Made by a program: the position numbers and the translations under genes
The notes under the pieces: generated by a model
The model's input: the letters and a program-made list of their open reading frames with translations, nothing else
Database searches by the model: none
What the model was told of the DNA's origin: nothing
Assembly: GCA_902570035.1 (NCBI GenBank)
Contig: CACFWO010000001.1
Coordinates: 208,649 to 272,648 of the forward strand
Reading direction: 5' to 3'
From: an uncultured SAR86 cluster bacterium
Lineage (GTDB): Bacteria > Pseudomonadota > Gammaproteobacteria > Magnimaribacterales > AG-339-G14
DNA: 64,000 bases
Shown here: one piece after another, positions 37,405-48,149 of the stretch
Position numbering within the stretch: position 1 is the first letter of the stretch
How the letters are laid out: each line of letters begins with the position of its first letter

Positions 37405-39386
37405 TTTTTAAGAAAACTGATTATTTTTTTTGAAACCTTATCTGCGGTAAATCCGAAGTGATCCATTAATACTGATCCTGGAGCTGATTCACCAAAAGAT
37501 TCCATGCCAATGACTAAGTCTCCTTGATTGAGATATTTATGCCAGAAGTCTGGGTAACCGCATTCAATGGCTACTCGAGGTCCGTCTCCGAGAATGTTAG
37601 TTTTATATTCATCGTCTTGTTGATCAAAAATTTCAGTGCAAGGCATAGATACAACATTTGCCTTTAAGCCATTTTCCCTTAAATATTCTTTGGCATGCAT
37701 AGCTAACTGAACTTCAGATCCAGTAGCCATAATGGTTAGATCGCTCTGTTCTTCCTTGCTAAGCAAGTAACCTCCTTTTGCAATCTGTGAGTGATCATCT
37801 CTTTTCTGAGGTTCTAAGTTCTGTCTAGATAGGATTAAAGCAGATGGTTTATCTTGTGAAGTTAATGCCGCTTTCCAAGAGTAAGCTGTTTCAACGCCAT
37901 CGCAAGGCCGCCAAGTATTTAAATTAGGCGTAGATCTCAATATTGTCAGATGCTCAACGGGCTGATGGGTAGGCCCGTCCTCTCCTACACCGATAGAATC
38001 GTGTGTATAGACGTATATTACTGGCAGCTTCATCAATGCGCTCATTCGAACTGCATTTCTTGCATAATCTAAAAAGGTTAAAAAAGTCCCCCCATAAGGT
38101 CTAAAACCTCCATGCAAATAAAGCCCATTCATTATGGCGGACATGCCAAATTCTCTTACGCCGTAACTTAAATAGTTCCCTATTCCATTTTCTAATAATT
38201 CAGAACCCTTCCATTGAGTATTGTTAGAGGGAGATAAATCAGCAGAACCTCCAAACAATTCTGGAATTCTAGGACCTAATGAATCAAGACACATACCAGA
38301 TGCCTTTCTTGAGGCATGGTGAGTCTCATCATTTGAAAAATTTTCTATCAATTCTTCAAAAATTTTATCTGACTCCTCAGGTAAAGAACTTGAAAATATT
38401 CTTTGAATTTCTGAGTGCTCTTTTGAATAATTTTTTGAGTAATCGTCAAACATTGAATTCCAATCATCTTCTTGAGCTTGGCCATATTTTTCATTATTCC
38501 AAGCTTCATAAACATGATCGGGAACTTCAAATGGAGGATACTTCCATCCAATCTCTTCTCTAGTTAATTCTATTTCTTCATCGCCCAAAGCAGCCCCATG
38601 CACCTCAGAAGTCCCAGATTTATTTGGAGATCCCTTGCCTATGACGGTTTTGCAACAAATCAAAGTAGGCTTTGTAGATTTTTTTGCTTTTTCTATGCAA
38701 GAATTTATTTTGCTGACATCATGACCGTCTACATTACCAAAAACTTCCCAACCGTAAGACTCAAATCTTTTCTTTGTATCGTCTGTGAACCAACTATCAA
38801 CCCTTCCATCAATACTAATCTCATTATCGTCGTAAAATACGATTAAATTGCCTAATTCTAATGTTCCAGCTAAGGAACAGGCTTCATGAGAAATACCTTC
38901 CATTAAATCTCCATCTCCAACAAAGGCATAGGTTTTGTGATCAAAAATTTGGAAATTATCTTTATTGTATTTTGTAGCCAATATTTTCTCTGCCAGAGCC
39001 ATTCCAACAGCGTTAGCAATGCCTTGACCTAATGGTCCGGTAGTAGTCTCAACTCCTGGAGCATAACCTATCTCTGGATGGCCAGGCGTCTTTGAATGCA
39101 GTTGCCTAAAGTTTTTAAGGTCACTAATTGAAAGTTCATAGCCTGTGAGATGCAGGAGAGAATAAAGCAGCATAGAACCATGCCCATTTGAAAGAACAAA
39201 CCTATCTCTATTAAACCAGTTGGGATTTTTGGGATTATGGGATAGGTGATTCATCCATAGCGCTTGAGCAATTTCTGCCATGCCCATTGGCATTCCTGGG
39301 TGTCCGCACCCAGCTTCTTGAACTGCATCCATAGATAAAGCTCTAATAGCGTTGGCAAAATCTGAATTGGTAGATTGTTTAGGCAA
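37401..39386 (-). CDS. tkt: Transketolase
   Basis: Thiamine-diphosphate enzyme of the pentose phosphate pathway. ThDP motif [24 protein letters not shown] ends with the conserved Asn in [24 protein letters not shown] and [17 protein letters not shown] are family signatures. 661 residues, full length. The start is TTG at 39386: a stop codon lies just upstream in frame, and the next ATG would cut into conserved sequence. First gene of tkt-pgk-aldolase; divergent from metK. Confidence 0.95.
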   Translation of the reverse strand: MPKQSTNSDFANAIRALSMDAVQEAGCGHPGMPMGMAEIAQALWMNHLSHNPKNPNWFNRDRFVLSNGHGSMLLYSLLHLTGYELSISDLKNFRQLHSKTPGHPEIGYAPGVETTTGPLGQGIANAVGMALAEKILATKYNKDNFQIFDHKTYAFVGDGDLMEGISHEACSLAGTLELGNLIVFYDDNEISIDGRVDSWFTDDTKKRFESYGWEVFGNVDGHDVSKINSCIEKAKKSTKPTLICCKTVIGKGSPNKSGTSEVHGAALGDEEIELTREEIGWKYPPFEVPDHVYEAWNNEKYGQAQEDDWNSMFDDYSKNYSKEHSEIQRIFSSSLPEESDKIFEELIENFSNDETHHASRKASGMCLDSLGPRIPELFGGSADLSPSNNTQWKGSELLENGIGNYLSYGVREFGMSAIMNGLYLHGGFRPYGGTFLTFLDYARNAVRMSALMKLPVIYVYTHDSIGVGEDGPTHQPVEHLTILRSTPNLNTWRPCDGVETAYSWKAALTSQDKPSALILSRQNLEPQKRDDHSQIAKGGYLLSKEEQSDLTIMATGSEVQLAMHAKEYLRENGLKANVVSMPCTEIFDQQDDEYKTNILGDGPRVAIECGYPDFWHKYLNQGDLVIGMESFGESAPGSVLMDHFGFTADKVSKKIISFLKK

Positions 39387-39458
39387 TTTTCAAAACTTAT
39401 ATTTTCTCCTATTTTTATCGAGCTTCATAGTAGAATGTCCGACCTCAATGAGATATAA

Positions 39459-40610
39459 ATGAGCGAATATACAACTTTTACGTCCGAATCCGTATCAGAG
39501 GGTCATCCAGACAAGCTATCTGATCAAATTTCTGATGCGATCCTTGATGCATTCCTTGCTGAGGATCCTAAAGCAAGAGTTGCATGTGAAACTCTAGTCA
39601 AAACTGATCTCGTTGTTGTAGCCGGTGAAATAACATCAAGTGCAAACCCCGATCTGGAGAAAGTAGTTAGAAATGTAATCAATGAGATTGGTTATGATAA
39701 CGATGCTGTCGGTTTCAACGGAGACAAAGTAGAATTTTTAAATGCCATCGGAAAGCAATCTCTTGATATTGCTCAAGGTGTTGATGAAGGGACAGGCGAA
39801 GATCTTGATCAAGGAGCGGGCGATCAAGGTTTAATGTTTGGTTATGCAACTAATGAAACTGAACAACTGATGCCAGCACCTATTCATTACTCACATTTGT
39901 TAGTTAAAAAACAATCGGAAGTGAGAAAAAATGGAAAACTAAAGTGGCTTAGACCCGATGCAAAAAGTCAATTATCTTTCGATTATGATAGTAATGGGAA
40001 TCCTTCTGCAATTACTGCAGTTGTTTTATCTACTCAACATGATGGAGAAGTCTCACAAGACGATTTAAAAGAAGGTGTGATGGAAGAGATTCTAAAACCA
40101 GTTTTACCAAGCAACCTAGTCAATAAAGAGACAAAATTTTTTATAAATCCTACCGGAAGATTTGTTGTTGGAGGGCCTGTCGGAGATTGTGGCTTAACAG
40201 GCAGAAAAATCATTGTTGATACTTATGGCGGTATGGCTAGGCATGGTGGAGGAGCTTTCTCTGGAAAGGATCCTTCAAAAGTTGATAGGTCAGCTGCATA
40301 TGCAGGAAGATATGTTGCAAAGAATATTGTCGCCGCTGGATTGGCTGATAAATGTGAAGTTCAAATATCCTATGCTATTGGAATTGCTAAACCTACCTCG
40401 ATCAGTGTCAACACATTTGGAACAGCGAAAATTTCTGAAGAGCAAATATTGAGCTTAATCAGAGAAAAGTTTGATTTAAGACCTAAAGGGCTGATAGCTA
40501 TGCTTGATTTATTAAAACCTATTTATCAAGAAACAGCAGCTTATGGACATTTTGGAAGAGAACAATTCCCCTGGGAAAAAATCGATAAAATTGAAGAGTT
40601 AAAATCCTAA
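39459..40610 (+). CDS. metK: S-adenosylmethionine synthetase
   Basis: Makes SAM from methionine and ATP. Signatures: [18 protein letters not shown], the [12 protein letters not shown] motif, and [23 protein letters not shown]. 383 residues, family length. ahcY follows after 13 bases, so synthesis of SAM and disposal of its by-product S-adenosylhomocysteine are coupled. The 72-base gap upstream was inspected for a SAM riboswitch, and none was recognised. Confidence 0.97.
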   Translation: MSEYTTFTSESVSEGHPDKLSDQISDAILDAFLAEDPKARVACETLVKTDLVVVAGEITSSANPDLEKVVRNVINEIGYDNDAVGFNGDKVEFLNAIGKQSLDIAQGVDEGTGEDLDQGAGDQGLMFGYATNETEQLMPAPIHYSHLLVKKQSEVRKNGKLKWLRPDAKSQLSFDYDSNGNPSAITAVVLSTQHDGEVSQDDLKEGVMEEILKPVLPSNLVNKETKFFINPTGRFVVGGPVGDCGLTGRKIIVDTYGGMARHGGGAFSGKDPSKVDRSAAYAGRYVAKNIVAAGLADKCEVQISYAIGIAKPTSISVNTFGTAKISEEQILSLIREKFDLRPKGLIAMLDLLKPIYQETAAYGHFGREQFPWEKIDKIEELKS

Positions 40611-40623
40611 AACGGAGCAATAA

Positions 40624-42000
40624 ATGGAATTCAAAGATTATAAAGTAGCCGACATAAATTTAGCTGATTGGGGAAGAAAAGAAATAATTCTCGCACAAGC
40701 TGAGATGCCAGCCCTTATGAAATTAAGAGAAAGGTATGGAAAAGAAAAACCTCTTAAGGGAGCAAAAATAATGGGTTGCATCCATATGACAATTCAAACA
40801 GCTGTTTTAATTGAGACTCTTGTTGAGCTTGGAGCTGAAGTTAGATGGTCATCTTGTAATATTTTTTCTACTCAAGATCACGCTGCAGCTGCCATTGCAG
40901 CGGCTGGCATACCCGTATTTGCCTGGAAAGGAATGAACGACGAAGAATTTGACTGGTGCATAGAACAAACGATATTGGAAGGTGAGAAGCCATGGGATGC
41001 AAATATGATTCTTGATGATGGTGGAGATCTAACTGCAATGGTTCACGATAAATTTCCAGAAATGCTAGAAAGTATTCACGGAATCTCTGAAGAAACTACA
41101 ACAGGCGTTCATCGATTAAATGAAATGGTCGAGAAAGGAGAACTCAAAGTTCCAGCCATCAACGTAAATGATTCGGTTACTAAATCAAAAAATGATAACA
41201 AGTATGGCTGCAGACATAGTCTTAATGATGCTATTAAAAGAGGGACTGACATGCTCCTTTCAGGTAGAAAAGCCTTGGTAATAGGTTATGGCGATGTGGG
41301 TAAAGGCTCTGCAATGAGCTTAAGGCAAGAAGGCATGGTTACTCGAGTAACTGAAATCGATCCAATTTGTGCAATGCAAGCATGCATGGATGGTTACGAG
41401 GTAGTGTCGCCTTATGTGAATGGTCAAAATAATAATGACGACGAATCAATCAATAAATCTTTACTGCAAGATACGGACTTAATTGTGACAACTACAGGTA
41501 ATGTAAACGTTTGTGATAAATACATTCTTAATAATCTCAAAAGCGGAAGTATAGTCTGCAATATTGGACACTTTGATAACGAGATTGATACTGCCTACAT
41601 GAGAGATAAATGGACTTGGGAGGAGATAAAACCTCAGGTTCATAAAATTTATCGAGACTCTAAAGATTCTTCTAATTATTTAATCCTTCTATCAGAGGGA
41701 AGATTGGTAAACCTCGGAAATGCAACTGGTCATCCATCAAGAATTATGGATGGTTCATTTGCTAATCAGGTGCTGGCTCAAAAGTTCTTATATGAACAAG
41801 CATTTGCATCCATAAACGACGAAAGCGTAAAAGAAGATATGATCACTGTGCAAGTTCTGCCAAAAGAATTAGATGAAGAAGTAGCGAGTTATATGGTTGA
41901 AGGTTTTGGTGGCGTGATGACAAAGCTAACTAAAGATCAAGCTGAATATATCAACGTTGATGAAGCGGGACCTTACAAACCTGAATATTACAAATACTAA
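40624..42000 (+). CDS. ahcY: Adenosylhomocysteinase
   Basis: NAD-dependent hydrolase splitting S-adenosylhomocysteine to adenosine and homocysteine. [52 protein letters not shown] and the Rossmann motif [12 protein letters not shown] are diagnostic, as is the C-terminal KPEYYKY. At 458 residues it is the long bacterial form with the ~40-residue insertion. Its presence, rather than the Pfs/LuxS route, indicates direct SAH hydrolysis. The TAA overlaps the argH ATG. Confidence 0.96.
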   Translation: MEFKDYKVADINLADWGRKEIILAQAEMPALMKLRERYGKEKPLKGAKIMGCIHMTIQTAVLIETLVELGAEVRWSSCNIFSTQDHAAAAIAAAGIPVFAWKGMNDEEFDWCIEQTILEGEKPWDANMILDDGGDLTAMVHDKFPEMLESIHGISEETTTGVHRLNEMVEKGELKVPAINVNDSVTKSKNDNKYGCRHSLNDAIKRGTDMLLSGRKALVIGYGDVGKGSAMSLRQEGMVTRVTEIDPICAMQACMDGYEVVSPYVNGQNNNDDESINKSLLQDTDLIVTTTGNVNVCDKYILNNLKSGSIVCNIGHFDNEIDTAYMRDKWTWEEIKPQVHKIYRDSKDSSNYLILLSEGRLVNLGNATGHPSRIMDGSFANQVLAQKFLYEQAFASINDESVKEDMITVQVLPKELDEEVASYMVEGFGGVMTKLTKDQAEYINVDEAGPYKPEYYKY

Positions 42001-43385
42001 TGACCAAAAAGAATACCAGTTGGGGAGGAAGATTTACTCAATCTGTATCTGCAGTAGCCAGTAAATTTTCCAACTCTATAGATGTTGATTCTGTTCTTGC
42101 AGAAAAAGATATCATTGGTTCTATTGCATATGCAGAGTCTTTGCAAGAAGCAGGAGTTATAAATAAATCAGAGCTCATCAAGATTAAACGCGGCCTTAAT
42201 CAAATAAAAAAAGAAATAGAAACTGGGAAATTTAAATGGAATCCTTCGCTTGAAGATGTGCATATGAATATTGAGTCAGCTCTTGAAAAGAAAATTGGAG
42301 ATTCTGCAAAAAAATTACATACCGGCAGATCAAGAAATGATCAGGTCGTTACAGATCTAAAGCTTTTTCTCAAAGATGAAACCAAAGCTATTAGGAAAAA
42401 AATTAAAGATCTGCAAAAAAGTATTCTAAATAAAGCTCAAAAACATTATGCAGATCTCATGCCGGGCTTTACTCATCTACAAATAGCTCAGCCGGTAACC
42501 ATTGGCCATCATTTGCTTGCTTACTTTGAAATGCTTCAAAGAGACTCCATTAGATTTGAAAACAACGAAAAATCCCTAAATCAAATGCCTTTAGGAGTTG
42601 GTGCATTAGCAGGCAATAGATTTGGCATAAATAGACCGAAGCTTGCAAAGAAACTTGGTTTCACCGAGATTACAAAGAATTCAATAGATACAGTAAGCGA
42701 CAGAGATTTTGTTACCGACGTTTCCTATAGTTGTTCAGTGCTTGCCGTTCATTTATCGAGAATGTCAGAAGAAATAATTTTATGGTCATCCTCGCAATTT
42801 GATTATGTTCAGCTACCTGAAGAGTTATGCACGGGCTCATCAATCATGCCTCAAAAGAAAAATCCAGACATGGCAGAACTTATTCGAGGAGGCAGTTCAC
42901 AAACATTAGGCAACCTTGTTACAACTTTATCTTTAATGAAAAACCAAAGCCTTTCATACAATAGAGATAATCAAGAGGACAAGGAACCTCTTTTTAAATC
43001 AATTAATTTCATCAAGGATGCCTTAGACATTATGTCTGAAATAATCAAAGGTATAAGTTTTAATATAAAAAAAATGTCGCAAGACCTAGAACTGTCTGAG
43101 GTGGGAGCAACAGATTTTGCTGAGTATTTAGTTTTAAAAGGCATCCCTTTCAGAGAAGCTCATGAAATAACCGGCAAAACAGTCAAGGAAGCTGAAAGAA
43201 AAAATATTCTTATCAGAGAATTTAGTTTGAGTGAATTAAAAAAAGTACATCCAAAGATAGAGAAAGATATTTATAAATTTATTGATCCCAAAAGAGCCAT
43301 ATACGCTAAGAACAGTCTCGGCGGCACATCGCCCAAAAAAGTCAAAGCAGCCATTATCGCAGCCAAAAAGACTGTTTCTTCATGA
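42000..43385 (+). CDS. argH: Argininosuccinate lyase
   Basis: Last step of arginine synthesis. Signatures: WGGRFTQSVS at the N-terminus, LHTGRSRNDQVVTDLKL, TPGFTHLQIAQPV-like segment, and the catalytic fumarase-family loop GSSIMPQKKNPDMAELIRG with the active Ser. 461 residues, full length. argH next to lptM-lysA-dapF is the pattern in several Gammaproteobacteria. The stop overlaps the lptM start (ATGA). Confidence 0.95.
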   Translation: MTKKNTSWGGRFTQSVSAVASKFSNSIDVDSVLAEKDIIGSIAYAESLQEAGVINKSELIKIKRGLNQIKKEIETGKFKWNPSLEDVHMNIESALEKKIGDSAKKLHTGRSRNDQVVTDLKLFLKDETKAIRKKIKDLQKSILNKAQKHYADLMPGFTHLQIAQPVTIGHHLLAYFEMLQRDSIRFENNEKSLNQMPLGVGALAGNRFGINRPKLAKKLGFTEITKNSIDTVSDRDFVTDVSYSCSVLAVHLSRMSEEIILWSSSQFDYVQLPEELCTGSSIMPQKKNPDMAELIRGGSSQTLGNLVTTLSLMKNQSLSYNRDNQEDKEPLFKSINFIKDALDIMSEIIKGISFNIKKMSQDLELSEVGATDFAEYLVLKGIPFREAHEITGKTVKEAERKNILIREFSLSELKKVHPKIEKDIYKFIDPKRAIYAKNSLGGTSPKKVKAAIIAAKKTVSS

Positions 43386-43513
43386 AAATATTCAGCGAAA
43401 TATTACTCATTTTTAGTCTTATCTTAGGTTCCTGTGGAATCAAAGGTCCGTTATACTTGCCCACCGAAGAACCTTCGGCGCAAGAGACGGATAAGACTTA
43501 TGAGACCAAATAG
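43382..43513 (+). CDS. lptM: LPS translocon maturation lipoprotein LptM (YifL)
   Basis: A 43-residue lipoprotein: signal KIFSEILLIFSLILGSC with Cys18 as the lipidation site, then CGIKGPLYLP, the CGxKGPLYxP motif that defines YifL/LptM. LptM assists disulfide maturation of the LptD/LptE outer-membrane translocon in E. coli. It is in the same place as in E. coli, just before the dapF cluster. The ATG lies in the argH stop and its 3' end overlaps the lysA start by 14 bases. Confidence 0.92.
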   Translation: MKIFSEILLIFSLILGSCGIKGPLYLPTEEPSAQETDKTYETK

Positions 43514-44726
43514 CATCAAAAGTTTAGATAATGTCCTCTTTTTGGAGGATGTTTCCTTATTGGATATTGCTAAAAAATATCCAACTCCATTTTATATTTA
43601 CTCAAAAGAAATGATCCTTGCTGCTATCGATTCCTATCTAACAAATATTCGAGAAAGAGATCTAGTCTGTTATTCAGTAAAAGCAAATTCAAACCTAGCT
43701 ATATTGAAAATAATGGCAGAAAAGGGAATGGGATTTGATGTTGTTTCCGGTGGAGAACTGTTTAAAGTTTTGAAGATTGGAGCTGATCCACAAAAAATTA
43801 TTTATTCTGGGGTAGGTAAAACAAAACCTGAATTAGAGCATGCGGTTGATAACAATATAAAAAGCATAAATATTGAATCTCTTTTTGAACTGGAGTTGTT
43901 AAATCAAATTGGTAAAGAAAAAAATAAAGTTATCAACACAGGTATCAGAGTTAATCCAGATATTGATGCTAAGTCTCATCCCTATATTGAAACTGGCAAA
44001 GCAGACTGTAAGTTTGGATTGTCTATAGACGATGCCAAGAGGATTGCCGATGAAAAACATGAATGGATTTCAATATCTGGCATCTCTGCTCACATAGGAT
44101 CGCAAATAACAGACGATGATCTCTTTGGTACTCTATTTAATGATCTAAAAGTTCTTTCTGAATTTTTCATATCCAAAGGTCACCCAATAAATCATATTGA
44201 TGTTGGTGGAGGTCTTGCCATCGACTACGACTTCCAAGAAAGTTTTTCTCCTGAATTAATGACTAAAAAAGTTATTGATTTGGCTGGAGATATTCCTATT
44301 TTTTTTGAGCCTGGAAGATCTCTAATCGGACAAGCTGGTTCATTGGTCACAGAGGTTTTAGGCGTAAAAATTAATGGTAAAAATAGATTTTTAATTGTTG
44401 ATGCGGGCATGAATGATTTAATTAGACCGGCCTTGTATCAAGCAAATCATAAGATTGAGGCTATCTCAGCATCTGATGAAACTCCAGAAAAGTATTATGT
44501 TGTCGGTCCAGTCTGCGAAACAGCAGATAGCTTTGGTGAATTTTCAATTTCTGCTCAAGAAAAAGATCACTTGGTTATTTATTCTGTAGGGGCCTACGGT
44601 TATTCAATGGCTTCAAACTATAATTCTCGTCTTCGAGCTGCAGAATATTTAGTAGATGGCAGCGAAATAATTGAAATACGAAAAGCTGAATCCTATGAGG
44701 ATTTAATAAAGCTTGAGCAATATTAA
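43500..44726 (+). CDS. lysA: Diaminopimelate decarboxylase
   Basis: PLP enzyme making lysine from meso-diaminopimelate. I start at ATG 43500 (MRPNSIKSLDNVLFLEDV; 408 residues); the frame is open further upstream, but that part overlaps lptM and is not family-like. PLP Lys61 is in CYSVKANSN; HIGSQI, DVGGGLAIDY, FEPGRSLIG and VCETADSF are the remaining active-site motifs. The TAA overlaps the dapF ATG, coupling the last two steps of lysine/DAP synthesis. Confidence 0.95.
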   Translation: MRPNSIKSLDNVLFLEDVSLLDIAKKYPTPFYIYSKEMILAAIDSYLTNIRERDLVCYSVKANSNLAILKIMAEKGMGFDVVSGGELFKVLKIGADPQKIIYSGVGKTKPELEHAVDNNIKSINIESLFELELLNQIGKEKNKVINTGIRVNPDIDAKSHPYIETGKADCKFGLSIDDAKRIADEKHEWISISGISAHIGSQITDDDLFGTLFNDLKVLSEFFISKGHPINHIDVGGGLAIDYDFQESFSPELMTKKVIDLAGDIPIFFEPGRSLIGQAGSLVTEVLGVKINGKNRFLIVDAGMNDLIRPALYQANHKIEAISASDETPEKYYVVGPVCETADSFGEFSISAQEKDHLVIYSVGAYGYSMASNYNSRLRAAEYLVDGSEIIEIRKAESYEDLIKLEQY

Positions 44727-45535
44727 TGTCTAAAAACTTAACTTATATGTCTGCTCTAGGTAATGACTTCATTGTGATAGATGCCATTTCTGATCAATGC
44801 GATGTATCAAAAACCATAAAAGATAAGCTAGAGACTCTAAAAAAGGACATGCCTTTTGATCAAATTCTTTGTCTCTTGCCTCCTAGAGATATTAACTGTG
44901 ATGTTTACCTTGAAATATACAACGAGGATGGATCGCAATCGGAGAATTGTGTTAATGGACTTAGATGCATAGGTAGATATATGCACGATCACAATCTTGC
45001 ATTTAATGAAGAGATTTCTGTGCAGTTAGTAAATCAAATTACAAAAGTCAAAAAGATAGATGAAGAAAATTATGAAGTGATTTTAGAGCAGTTTAGTTTA
45101 GATCCAGAGGATATTGGTCTGAAGAAAATCAAAAGTGATTCATACTCCTTCATGCATGATCAAGAACAAATTAACTTCTATTCAGTATCCGTTGGAAACC
45201 CGCATGCAATTATCTTTGCTCAAGAGATTTCTACAATAAAATTGGATGCTTTAGCTCAGTCCTTGATAGAGGAAAACTGTTTTAAAAATGGTTTCAACCT
45301 AAATCTTGCAGAAATATCCTCAAATAATTCCATAAAACTTAGAGTTCATGAAAGAGGCGTTGGGGAAACTGAGGCTTGTGGAAGCGGCGCTTGTGCAACG
45401 GCTCTTGCTGCGACACTTTTCAAAGAGATGCAGCATGACATTGAAATAATATTTGAAAAAGGCACATTAAATCTGAAAATAGACCTGGATAGTAATAAAA
45501 TACATTTAAGAGGAACTACCAGCTATCTAAACTAA
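44726..45535 (+). CDS. dapF: Diaminopimelate epimerase
   Basis: Interconverts LL- and meso-diaminopimelate for peptidoglycan and lysine. The two catalytic cysteines are visible: Cys75 in ENCVNGLRC and the second near residue 217 in ETEACGSGACA. MSALGNDFIVID at the N-terminus and SVGNPHAIIF are further signatures. 269 residues, normal. Lies between lysA and the DUF484 gene, as in E. coli-type dapF-xerC clusters. Confidence 0.95.
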   Translation: MSKNLTYMSALGNDFIVIDAISDQCDVSKTIKDKLETLKKDMPFDQILCLLPPRDINCDVYLEIYNEDGSQSENCVNGLRCIGRYMHDHNLAFNEEISVQLVNQITKVKKIDEENYEVILEQFSLDPEDIGLKKIKSDSYSFMHDQEQINFYSVSVGNPHAIIFAQEISTIKLDALAQSLIEENCFKNGFNLNLAEISSNNSIKLRVHERGVGETEACGSGACATALAATLFKEMQHDIEIIFEKGTLNLKIDLDSNKIHLRGTTSYLN

Positions 45536-45540
45536 TTTAC

Positions 45541-46236
45541 ATGTCAAACTCGTCAAAGATTTCTTCTGAAGATGTTGTTGAATATCTAAAAGAAAATCCT
45601 GATTTCTTTAATTTAAATCCTGAGTCTTTGAACCAGATAAATCTTAAACACGAATCCGGTGATGCAATTTCTTTAATAGAAAAGCAAATTATTGAATTAA
45701 GAAAATCCTCAGATCAAGCAAATCAACATTTGATTCAGATTCTTGAAAATGCAAAAAGAAACGAAAAATTATTTCTGCTTTCAAGAGAAATAATTCTCGG
45801 TTTATTGGCTAGCTCTACAATAGACGACACGGTAAATGAACTAGAATCATATTTTATTAAGTCATTCAATACTGATGCTTGTAAGGTGATATTTTTTAGC
45901 GAAGATGAAAAAAGATTTGGGAAAGAAAGAATCACCGGCCCTGATCTTGCAACTGACCTCTTTCGTGATCAATTTAAAGATAAAGATATTATTCAGGGTG
46001 GCATAAGTCATGAAATAAGTAGCTTTGTTTTTGGTGCTAAAGCTAAAATAATAGAAGCTGCGATATGCAAATTGGATTGCTCTACGGTAACAGGGATATT
46101 TGCGATCGGCAGTCAAACTTTAGGAAGATACTCAAGCGAAAAGGATAATCTATTCCTCCTTTTTATCGTTTCAGCTTTGAGTAAATTTATCGATAGAATT
46201 ATTATCAGCGAGTCATATGCAAAAGGAAATAAATAA
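45541..46236 (+). CDS. DUF484 family protein (YigA-like)
   Basis: A 231-residue GAF-like protein of the DUF484 family. N-terminal segment VVEYLKENPDFFNLNPESLNQINL with the family's 'dFF' pattern, then a coiled coil (ISLIEKQIIELRKSSDQANQ) and a GAF-type C-terminal domain (VTGIFAIGSQTLGRYSSEKDNLFL). Function is not established; the constant linkage dapF-DUF484-xerC-HAD in Gammaproteobacteria supports the assignment. It overlaps xerC by 20 bases. Confidence 0.85.
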   Translation: MSNSSKISSEDVVEYLKENPDFFNLNPESLNQINLKHESGDAISLIEKQIIELRKSSDQANQHLIQILENAKRNEKLFLLSREIILGLLASSTIDDTVNELESYFIKSFNTDACKVIFFSEDEKRFGKERITGPDLATDLFRDQFKDKDIIQGGISHEISSFVFGAKAKIIEAAICKLDCSTVTGIFAIGSQTLGRYSSEKDNLFLLFIVSALSKFIDRIIISESYAKGNK

Positions 46237-47104
46237 GTTTCTTGATTATCTGCAAACAGTTAGAAATTTTTCTGTGCATACGGTGAAAAATTATAAGAAA
46301 GACCTAGAAAAATTTAGTGCTTTCTACGAAGCTAAAAAATTCAAAGATTTAGCTGCTGTAAGCCAATCTGACATTAGGGATTTCGTTGGTATCGAGAGAA
46401 GACGTGGGCTCAGTCCAAGAAGCATTGCTAGGTTAATTTCCTGCTTAAAAAGTTTTTATCGATACCTCAACTTGGAAAGAATTGTAATGAAGAATCCTGT
46501 TTTGGGGATAAGCGCGCCAAAATCTGCCAACCTTTTACCTAAAGCCATTGATGCTGATTTAATCAATCAACTGCTAGATTTTCATCCGAAAGAATGGATC
46601 GATTATCGAGATAAGGCTATGGCGGAATTAATCTATTCATCTGGATTAAGACTTTCTGAATTGTGCAGTTTAAATATTTCTGATTTATCTTTGAAAAATC
46701 AAAGTTGCAGAGTTGTTGGTAAAGGAAACAAAATGAGAGATCTGCCCATTGGAGGCATGGCATTGAAAGCATTAGAGTCCTGGATGTCGAAGAGATCTGA
46801 AGTAGAGATAAACGAACCTGATGCTTTATTCATCAATAAAATGGGAAATAGATTGGGAGCAAGAACGGTACAAGAAAGATTAAAAAAATTGAGCGTTAAA
46901 CAAGGCGTTCCTTACTTGCATCCACATATGTTAAGACATTCTTTTGCTTCCCATGTCTTAGAATCTAGCGGCGATTTAAGGGCAGTACAGGAGTTACTTG
47001 GTCATGCTAATCTATCGACCACGCAAATATACACAAAATTAGATTTTCAACATCTTGCGAAGGTTTATGATAAAGCTCATCCGCATGCGAAAAAACGAAC
47101 ATGA
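46217..47104 (+). CDS. xerC: Tyrosine recombinase XerC
   Basis: Resolves chromosome dimers at dif with XerD. The N-terminal SAM-like domain begins INKFLDYLQTVRNFSVHTV; the catalytic domain shows Arg in YSSGLRLSELCSL, HPHMLRHSFASHVLES (His-x-x-Arg) and the nucleophile Tyr in NLSTTQIYTKL. 295 residues. Context between DUF484 and yigB shows it is chromosomal XerC rather than a phage or integron integrase. The stop overlaps the yigB start. Confidence 0.95.
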   Translation: MQKEINKFLDYLQTVRNFSVHTVKNYKKDLEKFSAFYEAKKFKDLAAVSQSDIRDFVGIERRRGLSPRSIARLISCLKSFYRYLNLERIVMKNPVLGISAPKSANLLPKAIDADLINQLLDFHPKEWIDYRDKAMAELIYSSGLRLSELCSLNISDLSLKNQSCRVVGKGNKMRDLPIGGMALKALESWMSKRSEVEINEPDALFINKMGNRLGARTVQERLKKLSVKQGVPYLHPHMLRHSFASHVLESSGDLRAVQELLGHANLSTTQIYTKLDFQHLAKVYDKAHPHAKKRT

Positions 47105-47799
47105 CCATTAAAGTAGTAACATTTGATTTGGATGATACCCTCTGGCCTTTGAGAGAAACAATATTGGCTGCTCACAAAAGTGCTAATGATTTTCTAGCCA
47201 GTCAAGTTCCTAGCGTTAAGGAAATATTATCCACCAATAAGGAAAGAGAAGTATGGGGACAACTTATTGAAAAAGATCCAACAATGCGTCACAGACTGAG
47301 TGAACTGCGTTTCAATGTCTTTAAGAATATTCTTGAAAGCTTAGGTCAAACCGAGCAACAGGCGGAGAAACTCTCATCTGAAGCATTACAAATATTCATG
47401 AACGGTAGACATCAACTTACTTTGTTTGATGGTGTCGAAGAAGTTCTAGCTCAACTAAAGGAAAAATATACTTTGGGTGTTCTTACAAACGGCAATGCAG
47501 ATATAAAGAGGCTCGGCATTGATCATTATTTTAATTTTAGCTTCAGCGCGGAAGAATTAAACGATAGTAAACCCTCTGAAACCCACTTTAAGAGAGCTAT
47601 GGAACACACTTCAGAAAAAGCCACCAATATTTGTCATATTGGCGATCATACAGAATGCGATGTTGAAGGTGCCTTAAATGCAGGGTGCAAAGCAATTTGG
47701 TATAACGAACTTAATAACGAGTGGCCGGATTCTAAGGGTTGTCCCGTTCAGGAAATTAAAAGTTGGTACGATATGGAAGAAGCCATAGCAAGGTGCTAG
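47101..47799 (+). CDS. HAD-superfamily phosphatase (YigB-like)
   Basis: A 232-residue HAD hydrolase. Motif I is FDLDDTLWP (nucleophile Asp9, acid/base Asp11), motif II lies in VLTNGNADI, motif III is the Lys in NDSKPSE and motif IV is HIGDHTECDVEGALNAG. In E. coli YigB after xerC is an FMN/5-amino-6-ribitylamino-uracil phosphatase of riboflavin synthesis, so that role is possible. Converges with the cytochrome c gene, their stops overlapping. Confidence 0.85.
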   Translation: MTIKVVTFDLDDTLWPLRETILAAHKSANDFLASQVPSVKEILSTNKEREVWGQLIEKDPTMRHRLSELRFNVFKNILESLGQTEQQAEKLSSEALQIFMNGRHQLTLFDGVEEVLAQLKEKYTLGVLTNGNADIKRLGIDHYFNFSFSAEELNDSKPSETHFKRAMEHTSEKATNICHIGDHTECDVEGALNAGCKAIWYNELNNEWPDSKGCPVQEIKSWYDMEEAIARC

Positions 47800-48149
47800 T
47801 CCAAAGAATCAAGCATATATTGGACAACTGCTCTTAACTCTTCATCGGTGCAATCTGCGCACAGCCCCATTGCTGGCATGGCGTTCAAACCGTACTTAAC
47901 GTTGTAAGTTAATGTATCAATTCCTTTATCGACTCTTTGGCCCCATGAGAAAGTGTTAGCATAAATTGGGGCGCCAGCCATTCCTCTATCGTGGCAGAAT
48001 GCGCACGCTTGAGTATAAATTTCTTCAGTTGTTCTTGATTCATTTATTGTTGAAACAGGAGATTTATTTTCTTCTGAACAAGAAACAAAAAGTAAAAACG
48101 TTATTAATCCTAAAAATTTATAAAGCTTATAGTCTTGAAAGATAACCAT
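47796..48149 (-). CDS. Cytochrome c5-like lipoprotein
   Basis: A 117-residue monohaem cytochrome. The signal ends in a lipobox (LLFVSC, Cys24), so it would be membrane-tethered. Haem attachment CAFCH is at residues 49-53; the axial Met is likely Met91 in LNAMPAMG. The extra pair Cys97/Cys100 (CADC) is the cytochrome c5 hallmark. The upstream gene overlaps by 23 bases and encodes a pseudoazurin, so the two carriers are co-expressed, probably as periplasmic electron donors. The N-terminal segment that usually precedes the c5 domain is missing here but resembles the pseudoazurin's N-terminus. Confidence 0.88.
   Translation of the reverse strand: MVIFQDYKLYKFLGLITFLLFVSCSEENKSPVSTINESRTTEEIYTQACAFCHDRGMAGAPIYANTFSWGQRVDKGIDTLTYNVKYGLNAMPAMGLCADCTDEELRAVVQYMLDSLD

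Noticed and set aside
39387..39458. SAM or SAH riboswitch before metK-ahcY
   Set aside because: The 72-base leader shows no pairing pattern of known SAM/SAH riboswitches that I could recognise.
43434..43499. Upstream extension of lysA
   Set aside because: It is the lptM gene read in another frame. lptM has a lipobox and the CGxKGPLY motif.
46217..47104. Tyrosine recombinase as a mobile-element integrase
   Set aside because: Its context (dapF-DUF484-xerC-yigB) and full XerC motifs identify the housekeeping dif recombinase. No att sites or cargo are seen.
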